A stretch of 64,000 nucleotides of DNA from Burkholderia sp. PAMC 26561 (GCF_001557535.2 NZ_CP014306.1:2232001-2296000); one strand, 5' to 3'. Shown: positions 1 through 9,659, numbered from the stretch's first letter. Program-made: numbers and translations. The notes: a model not told the origin generated them from the letters alone.

Positions 1-420
1 TTTCCGTTCCAGCGCACGGCATCGCAGATATTCGATGTCACGCTCGCCAATCCGCTGGTCGGCCTTGCACCGGATCGCAACCGCATCACCGTGCGGGTGG
101 ACGCCCGCCTGGCAACGCCATTCATGCCGAACCCCGTGACGGGCGTCTTCACGTTGTCCAGCCAACTGGCCTACGACGCAGCCAGCCATTCGGTCATCCT
201 GATGTCGCCGACTGTCGACGATACCCAGGTCACCGGCGACGCCGCGCAATACACCCAGCAGATCAACGCGGCCGGCGCGGTCATGGCGACACAGTTTCTC
301 GACCGCTACCCCATCTACACGTTCAAGCCCGAACAATTACAGTTTGCCGGAGTTAATTACGAACCCGGTACAATCACTGTCCTTACAAACGGCATACGCG
401 TGCAGATCGTCGAGAAATAG
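1..420 (+). CDS. DUF1439 (YceB-like) lipoprotein, 3' part
   Basis: The open frame enters from the left edge and ends at a TAG at 418-420, so only the last 139 residues are visible and the start and any lipobox are outside. The visible part has regularly alternating polar and hydrophobic residues typical of the beta-rich YceB/DUF1439 fold (segments TASQIFDVTL, NRITVRVDAR, GVFTLSSQLAYD, and a C-terminal GITVLTNGIRVQIVEK-like end). Members are outer-membrane-anchored periplasmic lipoproteins of unknown role. It is followed by uppP after 82 bp on the same strand. Family assignment comes from recall of the pattern, not from a search. Confidence 0.7.
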   Translation, partial: FPFQRTASQIFDVTLANPLVGLAPDRNRITVRVDARLATPFMPNPVTGVFTLSSQLAYDAASHSVILMSPTVDDTQVTGDAAQYTQQINAAGAVMATQFLDRYPIYTFKPEQLQFAGVNYEPGTITVLTNGIRVQIVEK

Positions 421-502
421 TTTTTTTCGATGACATTTCCGCTCGCGGCATGCCCTGAACGACCGGCCGGCAACGGCCGACCAATGGCGAAAGGGCGGAG
501 CG

Positions 503-1336
503 ATGGACGGGATTCTGTTTTGCAAGGCGCTGATTCTGGGCGTGGTGGAGGGGTTGACCGAGTTTTTGCCGGTCTCGAGCACGGGACATCTGATCGTGGC
601 CGGCAGTTTGCTGAACTTTACGAACGCCCAGGCGAAGACGTTCGACGTGGTGATCCAGTTCGGCGCGATCCTTGCCATCGTCTGGGAGTACCGGCGCAAG
701 ATCGGATCAATCGTGGCCGGTCTTCCAACGCAGCCCAAGGCACGCCGGTTCACGTTGAACGTGATCATTGCGACCATTCCGGCCATCGTGCTGGGGCTGC
801 TGCTCGAAAAGCACATCAAGGCTGTCTTGTTCGCGCCGGTGCCGGTTTCGGTGGCGCTGATCGTGGGCGGCCTCGTGATCCTGTGGGCGGAGGCACGCAA
901 CCGCGACAAGAATGTCGCGCCGCGCGTGACTTCCGTCGACGACCTCAGTTATTCCGATGCGCTCAAGGTCGGCCTCGCGCAGTGTTTTGCGCTGATTCCG
1001 GGTACATCGCGTTCGGGATCGACGATCATCGGCGGGATGTTGTTCGGGCTGGAACGCAAGGTTGCGACCGAGTTTTCGTTCTTCCTCGCGATCCCGATCA
1101 TTTTCGGCGCCACCTTGTATGAGCTCGCGAGGGACTGGAAGTCGCTGACGGTGGACTCGCTCGGGCTCTTCATGGTCGGGCTGGTGGCGGCGTTCATCAG
1201 CGCGTTCGTTTGTATCCGATGGCTGCTGCGCTACGTCGCCACGCACGATTTCACAGCGTTCGCGTGGTATCGGATCGGCTTTGGGTTGCTGATCTTGATC
1301 GTCGGATACAGCGGCGGATTGAGCTGGGCTGAATAA
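503..1336 (+). CDS. uppP: Undecaprenyl-diphosphatase UppP (BacA)
   Basis: An integral inner-membrane phosphatase of 277 residues that recycles undecaprenyl pyrophosphate to the monophosphate carrier used for peptidoglycan and O-antigen synthesis; its overproduction gives bacitracin resistance. Both family signatures are present: the glutamate-rich motif [14 protein letters not shown] at about residues 16-29 and the catalytic PGTSRSG at 166-172. Hydrophobic segments fill the rest and the length is typical. The start is preceded by GGGCGGAGCG as a ribosome-binding region. A strong hairpin terminator follows 20 bp after the stop, so it is probably the end of its transcript. Confidence 0.97.
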   Translation: MDGILFCKALILGVVEGLTEFLPVSSTGHLIVAGSLLNFTNAQAKTFDVVIQFGAILAIVWEYRRKIGSIVAGLPTQPKARRFTLNVIIATIPAIVLGLLLEKHIKAVLFAPVPVSVALIVGGLVILWAEARNRDKNVAPRVTSVDDLSYSDALKVGLAQCFALIPGTSRSGSTIIGGMLFGLERKVATEFSFFLAIPIIFGATLYELARDWKSLTVDSLGLFMVGLVAAFISAFVCIRWLLRYVATHDFTAFAWYRIGFGLLILIVGYSGGLSWAE

Positions 1337-1356
1337 GCGGTTGCCCATGCATATGG

Positions 1357-1397
1357 AAACAGGCCGGTTCAACTTCGGTTGAATCGGCCTGTTTTGT
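1357..1397. terminator. Terminator between uppP and trmB
   Basis: A 17-bp stem (AAACAGGCCGGTTCAAC pairing with 1378-1394, one G-U pair) closes on a TTCG tetraloop and is followed by TTTTGTTT on the plus strand. It lies between convergent uppP and trmB, so it can serve both directions, with the better U-tract on the uppP side. Confidence 0.92.
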
Positions 1398-1423
1398 TTC
1401 AGCGATGCGGGGTATGTGCTACG

Positions 1424-2179
1424 TCAGCGGCGTTTGAACACCAGGTCCCAGACGCCGTGGCCGAGTTTCAGCCCGCGGCGTTCGAATTTCGTCACCGGCC
1501 GATAATCCGGACGCGGGGCATAACCGGCATCGGACGTATTGTCGAGCGCCGGTTCCGCCGATAACACCTCGAGCATCTGCTCGGCATAGTTCTGCCAGTC
1601 TGTCGCGAGATGCAGATAACCGCCGGGCTTGAGCCGCGAAACGAGCAGCGAGACGAACCCCGGCTGTATCAACCGGCGCTTATGGTGCCGCGCCTTGTGC
1701 CACGGATCGGGGAAATAAATGTGAACGCCGTCGAGGCTTTCCGCCGCGATCATGTGTTCGAGCACTTCCACGGCGTCGTGCTGGACGATCCGGATGTTTT
1801 CAAGGCCCTGCTCACCGATCAGTTTCAACAGCGCGCCCACGCCCGGCTCGTGCACTTCGACGCCGAGAAAATCATCGCCGGGACGTGCCGTGGCGATTTC
1901 CGCCGTCGTCGCGCCCATGCCGAAGCCGATTTCGAGCACGCGCGGCGCGCTGCGGCCGAAGGTGGCGTCCCAATCGAGCGGTTGCGGCGTGTACGGCACG
2001 ACAAAACGCGGGCCGAAGTCATCGAGCGCACGACGTTGTCCCGTCGATACCCGGCCCGCCCGCGTCACGAAACTCCGGATACGGCGGTGCGGCCGGCCGT
2101 CAGCCGTATTCTCGCCTTCGGTTGAATCGTTATCGGCCGCTTCGGCGTCGTCGTGGTCTGAAGTGGGGTCGTGGATCAT
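1424..2179 (-). CDS. trmB: tRNA (guanine-N7-)-methyltransferase TrmB
   Basis: SAM-dependent methyltransferase that makes 7-methylguanosine at position 46 of tRNA. In the 251-residue product the SAM-binding motif VLEIGFGMG lies at about 81-89 and the family signature [13 protein letters not shown] at about 156-168; the C-terminus [12 protein letters not shown] is also typical. The first 40 residues are acidic and low-complexity, as in other Burkholderia homologues. The frame is open up to 2284, but that extension runs through the terminator at 2249-2277, so the ATG at 2179 is chosen although no strong Shine-Dalgarno precedes it. It lies downstream of tRNA-Gly on the same strand, a fitting but possibly accidental neighbour. 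Confidence 0.95.
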   Translation of the reverse strand: MIHDPTSDHDDAEAADNDSTEGENTADGRPHRRIRSFVTRAGRVSTGQRRALDDFGPRFVVPYTPQPLDWDATFGRSAPRVLEIGFGMGATTAEIATARPGDDFLGVEVHEPGVGALLKLIGEQGLENIRIVQHDAVEVLEHMIAAESLDGVHIYFPDPWHKARHHKRRLIQPGFVSLLVSRLKPGGYLHLATDWQNYAEQMLEVLSAEPALDNTSDAGYAPRPDYRPVTKFERRGLKLGHGVWDLVFKRR

Positions 2180-2248
2180 CGGCAAGGACGGATTCAGTGG
2201 TTGAGCAAAGGCGCGGCGGCGGAAAATACGAGAACGCCGCCTTAAATC

Positions 2249-2277
2249 AAAAAGCCGCCTAGGAGGGCGGCTTTTTG
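2249..2277 (-). terminator. Terminator downstream of tRNA-Gly
   Basis: The stem AAAAAGCCGCC / GGCGGCTTTTT with a short AT-containing loop; read on the minus strand it ends in TTTTTGATTT. It lies about 20 bp past the 3' end of the tRNA, in the right orientation to end that transcript before trmB. Confidence 0.85.
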
Positions 2278-2297
2278 AAGTCAAAACAACTCGAAAC

Positions 2298-2372
2298 TGG
2301 AGCGGGCGATGGGAATCGAACCCACGTCTGTAGCTTGGGAAGCTACGGTAATGGCCATTATACGACGCCCGC
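2298..2372 (-). tRNA. tRNA-Gly (anticodon CCC)
   Basis: Read on the minus strand, the acceptor stem GCGGGCG (2366-2372) pairs with CGCCCGC (2302-2308), the T arm contains GGGTTCGATTCCC, and the anticodon arm is GTAGC-TTCCCAA-GCTAC, which gives anticodon CCC. The discriminator base is U and CCA is encoded at 2298-2300. The D arm is TATAATGGCCATTA. All four helices close, so the gene looks intact. Single-gene transcript with its own promoter and terminator. Confidence 0.97.
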
Positions 2373-2382
2373 AGAGACCGCG

Positions 2383-2412
2383 ATTTTACGCGGAACGGCC
2401 GCGTTCCCGCAA
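2383..2412 (-). promoter_or_regulatory. Sigma-70 promoter of tRNA-Gly
   Basis: On the minus strand TTGCGG (2407-2412) and TAAAAT (2383-2388) are separated by 18 bp, placing the transcript start near 2376, four bases before the mature tRNA 5' end. Confidence 0.6.
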
Positions 2413-2434
2413 CCTCGGCCGTTTGGACAACGCT

Positions 2435-3007
2435 TCAGACGCCGAACATGGTCATTGTCACGGCCAGGCGCGTCACGATCATCAACAGCACCTGCACGAT
2501 CACGAACAGCAGGATGGGCGACAAATCGATACCACCCATGCGCGGCAGAATGCGCCGCAGCGGTTCGAGAAACGGCGCCGTCAGTTGATACAGCAGCGGC
2601 ATGGCCGGCGATTGCGGATTGAGCCACGACAGCAACGCCATCAGGATCGTCATCCAGATGATCAGGTTCAGCGCCCATTTGACGACCGTGATCACCGCGA
2701 CCAGGAGCAGGGTAGGCAGCAGGACCGGGATGCCTGCCGGATCAATGCCGGCAAGCAGCACCATCAGGATCAGGAAGACAAACGCCGCGATGAACGCGGC
2801 AATGATGCTCGCCAGATCGACCGACTTGGTGGCCGGCAAGATCTTGCGCAGCGGCAGGACGAGCCAGTTGGTCGCCTGCATCACGGCGTTGGAAACCGGG
2901 TTGTACGGCGGCATGCGGACAAATTGCATCCAGGCGCGCAGCAACAGCGCCGCGCCGAACAGCGTAAATACGGTGTTGAGTACAAAACGGGCGATCTCGC
3001 CAAACAT
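2435..3007 (-). CDS. YggT family membrane protein
   Basis: A 190-residue integral membrane protein made of two YGGT repeats. Each repeat has a hydrophobic helix, a short amphipathic stretch and the P-x-N-P-x-S/W-L-x-P-L-R-like signature (MPPYNPVSNAVMQ near 32-44 and WLNPQSPAMPLLY near 129-141, with LPLRKILP and EPLRRILP following). Distantly related proteins act in membrane or cell-division-associated processes and potassium or osmotic response, but no defined activity can be claimed. The ATG is preceded by AAAAGGATCTGAG. It is transcribed toward the tRNA gene. Confidence 0.9.
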   Translation of the reverse strand: MFGEIARFVLNTVFTLFGAALLLRAWMQFVRMPPYNPVSNAVMQATNWLVLPLRKILPATKSVDLASIIAAFIAAFVFLILMVLLAGIDPAGIPVLLPTLLLVAVITVVKWALNLIIWMTILMALLSWLNPQSPAMPLLYQLTAPFLEPLRRILPRMGGIDLSPILLFVIVQVLLMIVTRLAVTMTMFGV

Positions 3008-3109
3008 CTCAGATCCTTTTCAAGGCAAAAGCGCGGCGCTCGCGGCCGCGCAGGGTTGTCACGAGGGCAGTAAAGGGCGGCGTGGCACGCCGCATAGCCG
3101 GTTGTTTAC

Positions 3110-3430
3110 CTAGCTGCTGGCTCGGACTTCGCTGATCTGCACGACGGCCGGATCGCCGTCGGTGTAATTCGTCAAATCGTCCGCAAAAGCTTTTGCGTGC
3201 GGCGCTACTGCGGCCTTGAACGCATCGACGGAGTCGAACAGCAGGTGGCCGGCGGCCACGTATAGGGGCTTTGAACCCGGTGCGCCGCCGCCAAGGCCGA
3301 CGTCGGCCGACCAGCCTTTCAATGTAGTGCCCAACAGGCCGGCGACCCACGGTATATGGTGCGAGCAGTAGTAATCGATGTCGAAGCGCGCATTCTCGCT
3401 ATACGGATACATAAAGCTGACTTTGATCAT
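3110..3430 (-). CDS. EthD family reductase / dimeric alpha-beta barrel protein
   Basis: A 106-residue protein starting MIKVSFMYPYSENARFD with the DIDYYCSHHIPWV signature typical of EthD-domain proteins (conserved Y-x(3)-H-x-P). EthD proteins are small ferredoxin-fold proteins first described with ETBE degradation; most chromosomal copies have no known substrate. The upstream in-frame extension to 3544 is rejected because it lacks family similarity and the ATG at 3430 begins the conserved first beta-strand. A weak purine stretch AGAAAGAA precedes it. It is separated from yggT by about 100 bp and could share its transcript. Confidence 0.85.
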   Translation of the reverse strand: MIKVSFMYPYSENARFDIDYYCSHHIPWVAGLLGTTLKGWSADVGLGGGAPGSKPLYVAAGHLLFDSVDAFKAAVAPHAKAFADDLTNYTDGDPAVVQISEVRASS

Positions 3431-4017
3431 TTTGTTCTTTCTGGTAGCTGAATGGATTGGCGTCGAGGGCAGCCGGGTAACTGGTGTATCGGGTGTTTCC
3501 GGCCAGCGTTCAACCAGGGCATTCGAACGGGTGGTTTGCAGCATTGGTTCAGCGCGCCCGCCAGATCCCCCGGCGGCTTCCCCACACTGGCGCGCCGGGC
3601 ATCACCATAGCATGGCTTGAGTGCGCCTTGGGACGGTTGCCGCACGCTGCGGTTGGGCATGCGCTCGCCTTCAGCCCGGGCGATTCGATGGTCATGCGTT
3701 CGGCGTCGCACCGATGACGTCAATGGGGAGGGTTAAAACTACAACATAGGTGGGACGAGGGCGATCGTCTGTATGCCAGAGCGTTCGCCCGCAAAGCCAG
3801 GAAGCGATATGGAAGGAAGGGCATAGTCTTTGCTCCGATGAAAAAGTAAGCACCTTTTTGATCGCGGCGTGGTCGGTTTGCGCGACGCGACGGTAGGAAT
3901 AGGCGGAATCGGCGCGGCGGCCCATTCCTCATGGGTTTCGACAGAGTGCCGCTTCAGCGCCAGGTTCAAGTGTCAGATTGCTTGCCAATGCCGGTTTCGC
4001 AACCTTCAGGGGTCACC
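3431..4017. other. Intergenic stretch without a supported gene
   Basis: About 590 bp. Several short frames exist on both strands, but none has a Shine-Dalgarno, a recognisable domain or consistent codon use. No terminator or operator stands out. Confidence 0.5.
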
Positions 4018-4179
4018 ATGAGTATCTTTGCTTATCGGAAACATCTTCGTTTTCTCAGTGAGACGCATCGGCGTCAGTGGTGGGATCAACGAAAAAGACT
4101 TACGCCGCGGGTGCGCATCAGCGGGGCGTACGTGCCACCCAATGTCACACGCGAATTCGCGTACGTGAAAGTAGGCTGA
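4018..4179 (+). CDS. Hypothetical 53-residue basic protein
   Basis: A short frame starting MSIFAYRKHLRFL with AGGGG seven bases before the ATG. The product is rich in Arg, Lys, Trp and Tyr and shows no domain I recognise. A rho-independent terminator follows 50 bp after the stop, which supports a small transcript here, but the coding assignment itself is weak. It could equally be the 5' part of a non-coding transcript. Confidence 0.3.
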   Translation: MSIFAYRKHLRFLSETHRRQWWDQRKRLTPRVRISGAYVPPNVTREFAYVKVG

Positions 4180-4227
4180 GCGAAAAAACTTGCAGCACCT
4201 TGCCTGACTTAGAACGCTTAGAAATCG

Positions 4228-4270
4228 CAGCCCTGTTCGATGGTTCTCCATCGGCGGGGCTGTTTTAGTT
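4228..4270 (+). terminator. Terminator
   Basis: CAGCCC pairs with GGGCTG around an inner helix GATGG-TTCT-CCATC, followed by TTTTAGTTTT. It ends whatever transcript reads through 4018-4179. Confidence 0.75.
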
Positions 4271-4292
4271 TTCGCGTCGTTCAGTCAATTGT

Positions 4293-4334
4293 AATGAATC
4301 ATTTCATTGGTGACATTTGGAATAAACGGTCACC
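4293..4334. promoter_or_regulatory. Two adjacent inverted repeats upstream of the PXPV gene
   Basis: AATGAA-TCAT-TTCATT at 4293-4308 is directly followed by GGTGAC-N14-GTCACC at 4309-4334. They lie about 240 bp before the secreted-protein gene at 4576, in an otherwise plain AT-richer intergenic stretch (4271-4575). They may be operators; no regulator is identified. Confidence 0.35.
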
Positions 4335-4575
4335 TCGGGCTGTGACTGGCGGCTAACTCTGCAAACCCTTAACATCGCCCGCTGAGCGGTTACAGCTATG
4401 AAGCGAAAGGCGCCGCTCGACTTGAAAACCGCCGGAGAACGCCCAGTTTCAAGACAGTTCCAATTGCATTTGGCTACAAATGCTTAAGGTGGGTTTCAGG
4501 GTTTTTAGCTACATTCAATGCATGTCGTTGCGTTATCCCGTCGTGTGCACGGGTACCGCAGCGGGGAGAAGAAAA

Positions 4576-4899
4576 GTGAAAAAGTTAGTCCCGTTTGTGG
4601 TCGCTGCAGCCATCGGTGCAGGCTTCGCAAGTGCAGCTCAGGCTCACGTTTCCGTAGGTATCGGCATTGGCGTGCCGGCGTATCCGGTCTACGCTGCGCC
4701 GCCTCCGCCCGTGTATTACGCTCCGCCCCCGGCTCCGGTCTATTACGCGCCGCCGCCGGTGGTCTATGCGCCGCCCGCTGTGGTCGTCGGTGGGGGTTAT
4801 TATGGTCGGCCGTACTACGGCGGGTATCACGGTGGATACGGATATCACGGTGGCTATCGTGGTGGATATGGCGGCGGATACGGTGGATGGCGGCGTTGA
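4576..4899 (+). CDS. Secreted proline/tyrosine-rich protein (PXPV-type)
   Basis: A 107-residue protein starting at GTG 4576, chosen because GGAGAAG lies 5 bases upstream and because this start gives a clean signal peptide (VKKLVPFVVAAAIGAGFASAAQA, cleaved after AQA). The mature part has two low-complexity blocks: a repeat of APPPPVYYAPPPAPVYYAPP type, then a Gly/Tyr-rich tail with repeated GGY, HGGY and RGGY units. Such short exported proteins are common in Burkholderia and of unknown role, presumably periplasmic or surface-exposed. It has no operon partner. Confidence 0.75.
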   Translation: MKKLVPFVVAAAIGAGFASAAQAHVSVGIGIGVPAYPVYAAPPPPVYYAPPPAPVYYAPPPVVYAPPAVVVGGGYYGRPYYGGYHGGYGYHGGYRGGYGGGYGGWRR

Positions 4900-5099
4900 G
4901 CCGCGGCTCGTTAGACTGATTCTTTCGCTTGATGACAAGCGCGGATGACAAGCGCGGCGCAATTCGGCTCGACCGGTTGCGCCGTTTTGCTTTTTCGAGG
5001 TTTATCCGCAGTTCTCGATCGTAGGCCGATTGGCCAGCTTTTCAGACGCAGCACTATGCTGGGACAATGGCGTTCCCTCCAACCGCCGCCTGATGCTAG

Positions 5100-6065
5100 A
5101 TGCCCATTCTCCCCGCACCCACATATGCCGACGTCGCCGATGCCGCCAAACGCATTGCCGGCGCCGCGCATCGCACGCCTGTCCTGACCTCGAACACCGC
5201 TGACGCCCTCGCCGGCGCCAGCCTCTTCTTCAAGTGCGAGAATTTCCAGCGCATGGGGGCCTTCAAGTTTCGCGGCGCATTCAACGCGATCTCACATTTC
5301 TCCGATACCCAGCGCAAGGCCGGCGTCCTGACCTATTCGTCGGGCAACCACGCGCAGGCAATCGCGCTATCCGCCCGGATCGCGGGCATCAAGGCGACGA
5401 TCATCATGCCGGAGGACGCGCCCGCCGCGAAAATGGAAGCCACGCGTGGATATGGTGGCGAGGTGATCACATATGACCGGTACACGGAAGATCGTGAGGC
5501 TATTGGCGCGAAGATCGCGCAAGAGCGCGGCATGACGCTGATTCCGCCGTACGATCATCCGCACGTGATCGCCGGGCAGGGAACCGTCGTGAAGGAATTG
5601 ATCGAGGAGACGGGGCCGCTGGACTACTTGTTCGTGTGCCTTGGCGGCGGTGGGCTGCTCGCCGGATGCGCGCTGGCAGCGGCCGAGCTGAGTCCGTCGT
5701 GCACGGTGATCGGCGTGGAACCGGAAGCGGGCAACGACGCCCAGCAATCGCTGGCGCGCGGTGAGATCGTGCATATCGATGTGCCGCGCACTATTGCCGA
5801 TGGCGCCGCGTCCACGCATGTCGGCGAATACAACTTCCCAATCCTGCAGCGGCTCGTGGATCGCGTCGTGACCGTCAGCGACGACCAGCTTGTCTCGACC
5901 ATGAGGTTCTTTGCCGAGCGCATGAAGATGGTTGTCGAGCCGACCGGCTGTCTCGCGGCCGCAGCGGTGCTTCAGAACGTCGTGCCGGTAGCGGGCAAGC
6001 GCGTGGGCGTGGTGATCAGCGGCGGCAACGTGGACATGGCGCGGTTTGCGGGTTTTATCGCGTGA
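5100..6065 (+). CDS. Threonine/serine dehydratase-like PLP enzyme (serine racemase fold)
   Basis: A fold-type II PLP enzyme of 321 residues without the C-terminal ACT regulatory domain of biosynthetic IlvA. Lys56 in GAFKFRGA is the Schiff-base lysine, SGNHAQ at 81-86 and the glycine loop GGGGLLAG at 182-189 bind cofactor phosphate and carboxylate, and SGGN near 308 is the C-terminal PLP-ring motif. The family includes catabolic threonine dehydratase, serine racemase and threo-3-hydroxyaspartate ammonia-lyase; the short length fits the last two as well as TdcB. The substrate cannot be decided from sequence. It converges on the LysE gene with only 10 bp between. Confidence 0.9.
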   Translation: MPILPAPTYADVADAAKRIAGAAHRTPVLTSNTADALAGASLFFKCENFQRMGAFKFRGAFNAISHFSDTQRKAGVLTYSSGNHAQAIALSARIAGIKATIIMPEDAPAAKMEATRGYGGEVITYDRYTEDREAIGAKIAQERGMTLIPPYDHPHVIAGQGTVVKELIEETGPLDYLFVCLGGGGLLAGCALAAAELSPSCTVIGVEPEAGNDAQQSLARGEIVHIDVPRTIADGAASTHVGEYNFPILQRLVDRVVTVSDDQLVSTMRFFAERMKMVVEPTGCLAAAAVLQNVVPVAGKRVGVVISGGNVDMARFAGFIA

Positions 6066-6075
6066 TGCGATCGCG

Positions 6076-6750
6076 TTAAATTGCCGTTGCGCTGTTCACG
6101 ATCAGGTCGTGGTATCCGTGCACGATCACGCTGTACGAGAAGTACGCGAAAAGCACCGCCGATAAAACATGGCAAGCGCGCAGCAACGCAGTCCCTGCGC
6201 GCTTGCGGCCATGGCTTGCGAGCGTGCAGATGAACACCGTCCATGCGAGGCCGCCTGCAAGAAAACCTGCGAGAAATACCGACGCGCTCATCTTGCCGGT
6301 CGCGCCGGCTTTCGCGATGAGCGCGCCACCCACGGCGGCGAACCAGAGGATTGCGCTCGGCGATGAAACCGCCAGCAACACCCCGCGCAGGAAACTGCGC
6401 AGATGCGAGGGCCGGGGCGTGGCGACATCGGCCTCGCCTTCCACCGGAGGCGCGGATGCCGGATAAAGCGCCTCACGCGCCATCCTGAAGGTGAGGAACA
6501 GCAGCACGATCGAGCCGCCGATCCATACGACCCAGCGCACGGCATCGAACTGGAGCAACGCGGCCATGCCCGCCAGCGCCAGCGCCGCATACAGCAGGTC
6601 GCCGACGCAGGTGCCGAGGCCCAGCATCATGCCGGGCTTGAAACCGTGGGAAAGCGTCAGCGAGATGATCGCGACGTTTGCAATACCAATATCCAGACAC
6701 AGCGACAACGACAGAAAGAATCCATCCGACAACAACGGCAACGCGTGCAT
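6076..6750 (-). CDS. LysE family amino-acid exporter
   Basis: A 224-residue inner-membrane protein with about six hydrophobic segments and the LysE/RhtB arrangement: an N-terminal segment with a GxxxG-like SHGFKPGMMLGLGTCVGDLLY motif, a hydrophilic central loop (APPVEGEADV), and SSPSAILWFAAVGGAL after it. The family exports basic or small neutral amino acids. It lies downstream of the asparaginase gene on the same strand with a gap of about 40 bp, so it probably shares its transcript. That would fit removal of excess Asp or Asn-derived products, which is inference. Confidence 0.9.
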   Translation of the reverse strand: MHALPLLSDGFFLSLSLCLDIGIANVAIISLTLSHGFKPGMMLGLGTCVGDLLYAALALAGMAALLQFDAVRWVVWIGGSIVLLFLTFRMAREALYPASAPPVEGEADVATPRPSHLRSFLRGVLLAVSSPSAILWFAAVGGALIAKAGATGKMSASVFLAGFLAGGLAWTVFICTLASHGRKRAGTALLRACHVLSAVLFAYFSYSVIVHGYHDLIVNSATAI

Positions 6751-6791
6751 CCAGGCTTTCCCTTTTTGATTGCTATTGAGTGGGGCAGTGG

Positions 6792-7814
6792 TTACGCGCG
6801 TTCGAGCGGCACTGAGGCCACAAGCCGTCCCGTTTCAATACCCATCGTGTTGCGCATGGTCGGATTCCGGTAGGCGCTTAGCTTTTCGCGTTGTGCCGCG
6901 TTGCCAATGCCGAGTTGATCGAGCACGTCGGTGACGATGGCGTAGAGCACGGCCGTGTTGCCGTCCTCGACTTTCACGGCGATACCCAGTGCCGGGCGCG
7001 AGCCCGATTCGCGCACGCCGATCGCATAGCTCGCATCGGCGCCCACCTTGCCGACCAGTTCACCTTCGAAGGCGCGCATCAGCGCAGTACAGAAGCGGTG
7101 TTCGCCGGCGACGAGTTCGGGGTAGGTTGTCATCGCGCGGTAGATCCGGGCGAGGGCGGCCGAGCGCGGCGTGTTATCGGGAGGTGTACCGGCGGCGGCG
7201 ATCTTCACGAAAAGCCGTGCGAGCCGATCAAGCGGAAACGCCGGCGTAGGCAGGTTGCATCCGTCCGTGGCCCATTGCACACCGTCGCCCGGAAGATCGC
7301 AAACTTCGGCCATGGTCTGCTTGACCCGGACCTGAAGCGGATGATCGGGCAAGTGATAATCCGCGATCGCCGCACCCAGTGCCTGCGCACCGGCGAGCAT
7401 CCCCGCGTGTTTTCCCGAGCAATTGCTGCACACGCCTGTTGGCGTGAAGTCGCGCCTGATCCAGTCCTTCCAGACCGCGTCCGATAACGGCGGATGACCG
7501 CCGCATCGAAGATCGGTTTCTGTTGCGTGCGCCTTGGCGAGCATCGCCTTCACGCGTTCGATATGGCGCGGCTCGCTGTTGTGCGACGCGCACATCAGGG
7601 CGAGATCGGCGTCATCGAAGCCGAAACGTTCGAGCGCGCCCGTTTCCAGCACGGCCAGCGCTTGCGCCGGTTTTGCGGCGGAGCGCGCGAGCGTCATGCG
7701 CGACGGATCGCCGAATGCATGCAGGAGGCGGCCTTCGGTGTCGACCACGGCGACATGCGCGGTGTGCGTGTTCTCCACCGACTCCCCACGATAAACCGTC
7801 GCCGCAGCGCTCAT
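6792..7814 (-). CDS. Asparaginase, type II thermolabile-like family (PF06089)
   Basis: A 340-residue protein of the Asparaginase_II family (distinct from E. coli AnsA/AnsB) first recognised in Rhizobium. Landmarks are [18 protein letters not shown] at the N-terminus, [26 protein letters not shown], and [14 protein letters not shown], which contains the Cys/Ser/Lys cluster considered catalytic in this family. It hydrolyses asparagine to aspartate and ammonia. The ATG at 7814 overlaps the TGA of ubiD in an ATGA, and GGAGGAG lies 7 bases before it inside ubiD. Longer in-frame starts run into ubiD without similarity and are rejected. Confidence 0.93.
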   Translation of the reverse strand: MSAAATVYRGESVENTHTAHVAVVDTEGRLLHAFGDPSRMTLARSAAKPAQALAVLETGALERFGFDDADLALMCASHNSEPRHIERVKAMLAKAHATETDLRCGGHPPLSDAVWKDWIRRDFTPTGVCSNCSGKHAGMLAGAQALGAAIADYHLPDHPLQVRVKQTMAEVCDLPGDGVQWATDGCNLPTPAFPLDRLARLFVKIAAAGTPPDNTPRSAALARIYRAMTTYPELVAGEHRFCTALMRAFEGELVGKVGADASYAIGVRESGSRPALGIAVKVEDGNTAVLYAIVTDVLDQLGIGNAAQREKLSAYRNPTMRNTMGIETGRLVASVPLERA

Positions 7815-9418
7815 GACCGTGCTCCTCCCGAAAAGCCGATTTCGTCCCACAGCGCATCGACGCGCCGTTTGACCGCGTCGTCCATCACGATCGGGCGGCC
7901 CCATTCGCGGTCCGTCTCGCCGGGCCATTTGTTCGTGGCGTCGAGACCCATCTTCGATCCTAGCCCGGCCTTCGGCGAAGCAAAATCGAGGTAATCGATC
8001 GGGGTGTTATCGACGAGCACCGTATCTCTCGATGGATCGATACGCGTTGTAATTGCCCAGATCACTTCCTTCCAGTCGCGGATGTTGACGTCGTCGTCCA
8101 CCACCACGATGAACTTCGTGTACATGAATTGCCGCAAGAAGCTCCAGACGCCGAACATCACGCGCTTGGCATGTCCCGGGTAGCTCTTCTTGATCTGCAC
8201 GATTGCCATGCGGTAGCTGCAGCCTTCGGGTGGCAGATAGAAGTCGGTGATCTCGGTGAACTGCTTCTGCAAGAGCGGCACGAATACTTCATTGAGCGCG
8301 ACGCCAAGGACGGCGGGTTCGTCGGGCGGCTTGCCTGTATACGTGGAGTGATAGAGCGCATCGCGGCGCATGGTGATCTTTTCGACCGTGAAGACCGGGA
8401 ACCACTCTTGTTCGTTGTAGTAGCCCGTATGGTCGCCGTACGGACCTTCGAGCGCGTGCTCGTATTTGCCGGACGCATTGTTCGATGGCCTCGGCGGCGC
8501 GCCCTCGGGCGCCTGCGGCAGGGGACCGTCTTGCGGGTAGATAAACCCTTCGAGCACGATCTCGGCGCGCGCCGGTACTTGCAGCGTGTCGACGCCCGGC
8601 GTCAGGCATTTTGCCAGCTCGGTCTTCGCGCCGCGCAGCAGACCGGCAAACTGATATTCGGAAAGCGAGTCGGGCACCGGCGTCACGGCGCCGAGAATCG
8701 TTGCGGGATCGGCGCCGAGCACCACGGCAACCGGATACGGCTTGCCCGGATTGGCAAGCGCGAACTCCCTGAAGTCGAGCGCGCCGCCGCGATGTGCGAG
8801 CCATCGCATGATGAGCTTGTTGCGCCCGATCAGTTGCTGTCTATATATGCCGAGGTTTTGCCGCGTCTTGTTCGGCCCGCGCGTGACGGTCAGGCCCCAC
8901 GTGATCAGCGGACCGGCGTCGCCCGGCCAGCATGTCTGAATAGGAAGGCGTGCAAGATCGACGTCCTGTCCTTCCCACACGATCTCCTGGCACGGCGGGG
9001 CGTTCACCGTCTTCGGCGCCATGTCCCATACGGCCTTGGCGAGCGTGAACAGCTTGCCTGCGTCCTTCAATCCCTTGGGCGGCTCGGGTTCCTTGAGGGC
9101 GGAGAGCAGGCGCCCGACATCGCGAAGTGACTCGAGTGCAGCTTTGTCACTGAGAAGACTCGGGTCCGAAGCGACTTGCGCCTCCGTTTCGATACCCATG
9201 CCCAGGGCCACGCGCCTCGGCGTACCGAACAGGTTGGCCAGCACCGGCATGGTGTGTCCGGTTGGCGTCTGGAAAAGCAGCGCGGGGCCGCCCGATCGCA
9301 GCACGCGATCGGACAACTCGGTCATTTCAAGAACTGGAGAAACGGGCTGCTTGATGCGGCGCAACTCGCCAAGCGTTTCGAGGCGAGCAGTGAAGTCGCG
9401 CAGGTCTTTGTATTTCAT
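7811..9418 (-). CDS. ubiD: UbiD family decarboxylase
   Basis: A 535-residue member of the prenylated-FMN-dependent UbiD decarboxylases; the chromosomal copy normally removes the carboxyl group of 3-octaprenyl-4-hydroxybenzoate in ubiquinone synthesis. It begins [22 protein letters not shown] and carries the typical [13 protein letters not shown] and [19 protein letters not shown] blocks near 170-200 and the [12 protein letters not shown] metal/prFMN region. The length is slightly above that of the E. coli protein. The ATG at 9418 is chosen over an upstream in-frame start with no similarity. The ubiX partner is not in the window. It leads a three-gene run with asparaginase and LysE. Confidence 0.95.
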   Translation of the reverse strand: MKYKDLRDFTARLETLGELRRIKQPVSPVLEMTELSDRVLRSGGPALLFQTPTGHTMPVLANLFGTPRRVALGMGIETEAQVASDPSLLSDKAALESLRDVGRLLSALKEPEPPKGLKDAGKLFTLAKAVWDMAPKTVNAPPCQEIVWEGQDVDLARLPIQTCWPGDAGPLITWGLTVTRGPNKTRQNLGIYRQQLIGRNKLIMRWLAHRGGALDFREFALANPGKPYPVAVVLGADPATILGAVTPVPDSLSEYQFAGLLRGAKTELAKCLTPGVDTLQVPARAEIVLEGFIYPQDGPLPQAPEGAPPRPSNNASGKYEHALEGPYGDHTGYYNEQEWFPVFTVEKITMRRDALYHSTYTGKPPDEPAVLGVALNEVFVPLLQKQFTEITDFYLPPEGCSYRMAIVQIKKSYPGHAKRVMFGVWSFLRQFMYTKFIVVVDDDVNIRDWKEVIWAITTRIDPSRDTVLVDNTPIDYLDFASPKAGLGSKMGLDATNKWPGETDREWGRPIVMDDAVKRRVDALWDEIGFSGGARS

Positions 9419-9659
9419 CGGCTGAGGGGTAGGGCCTGCGAGGAAAATTATCTGCAGCCCGGCGCATAACAAAGTTCGTGGAGAGGCTCCGGAGCGCGCG
9501 CGGGCGATTGTCGATTTTACCTGTGTTGATGTCGGTACGTCAGGTCACACAACGGCACAACTCGGGCTTGACCGCTGGAAAACCGCTTGGGAAGGCGCTT
9601 TGAGGGCTCTGAACACTGTTTATAATAACCAAAAGTAATGGGTTTTACATTTCTCAGCA

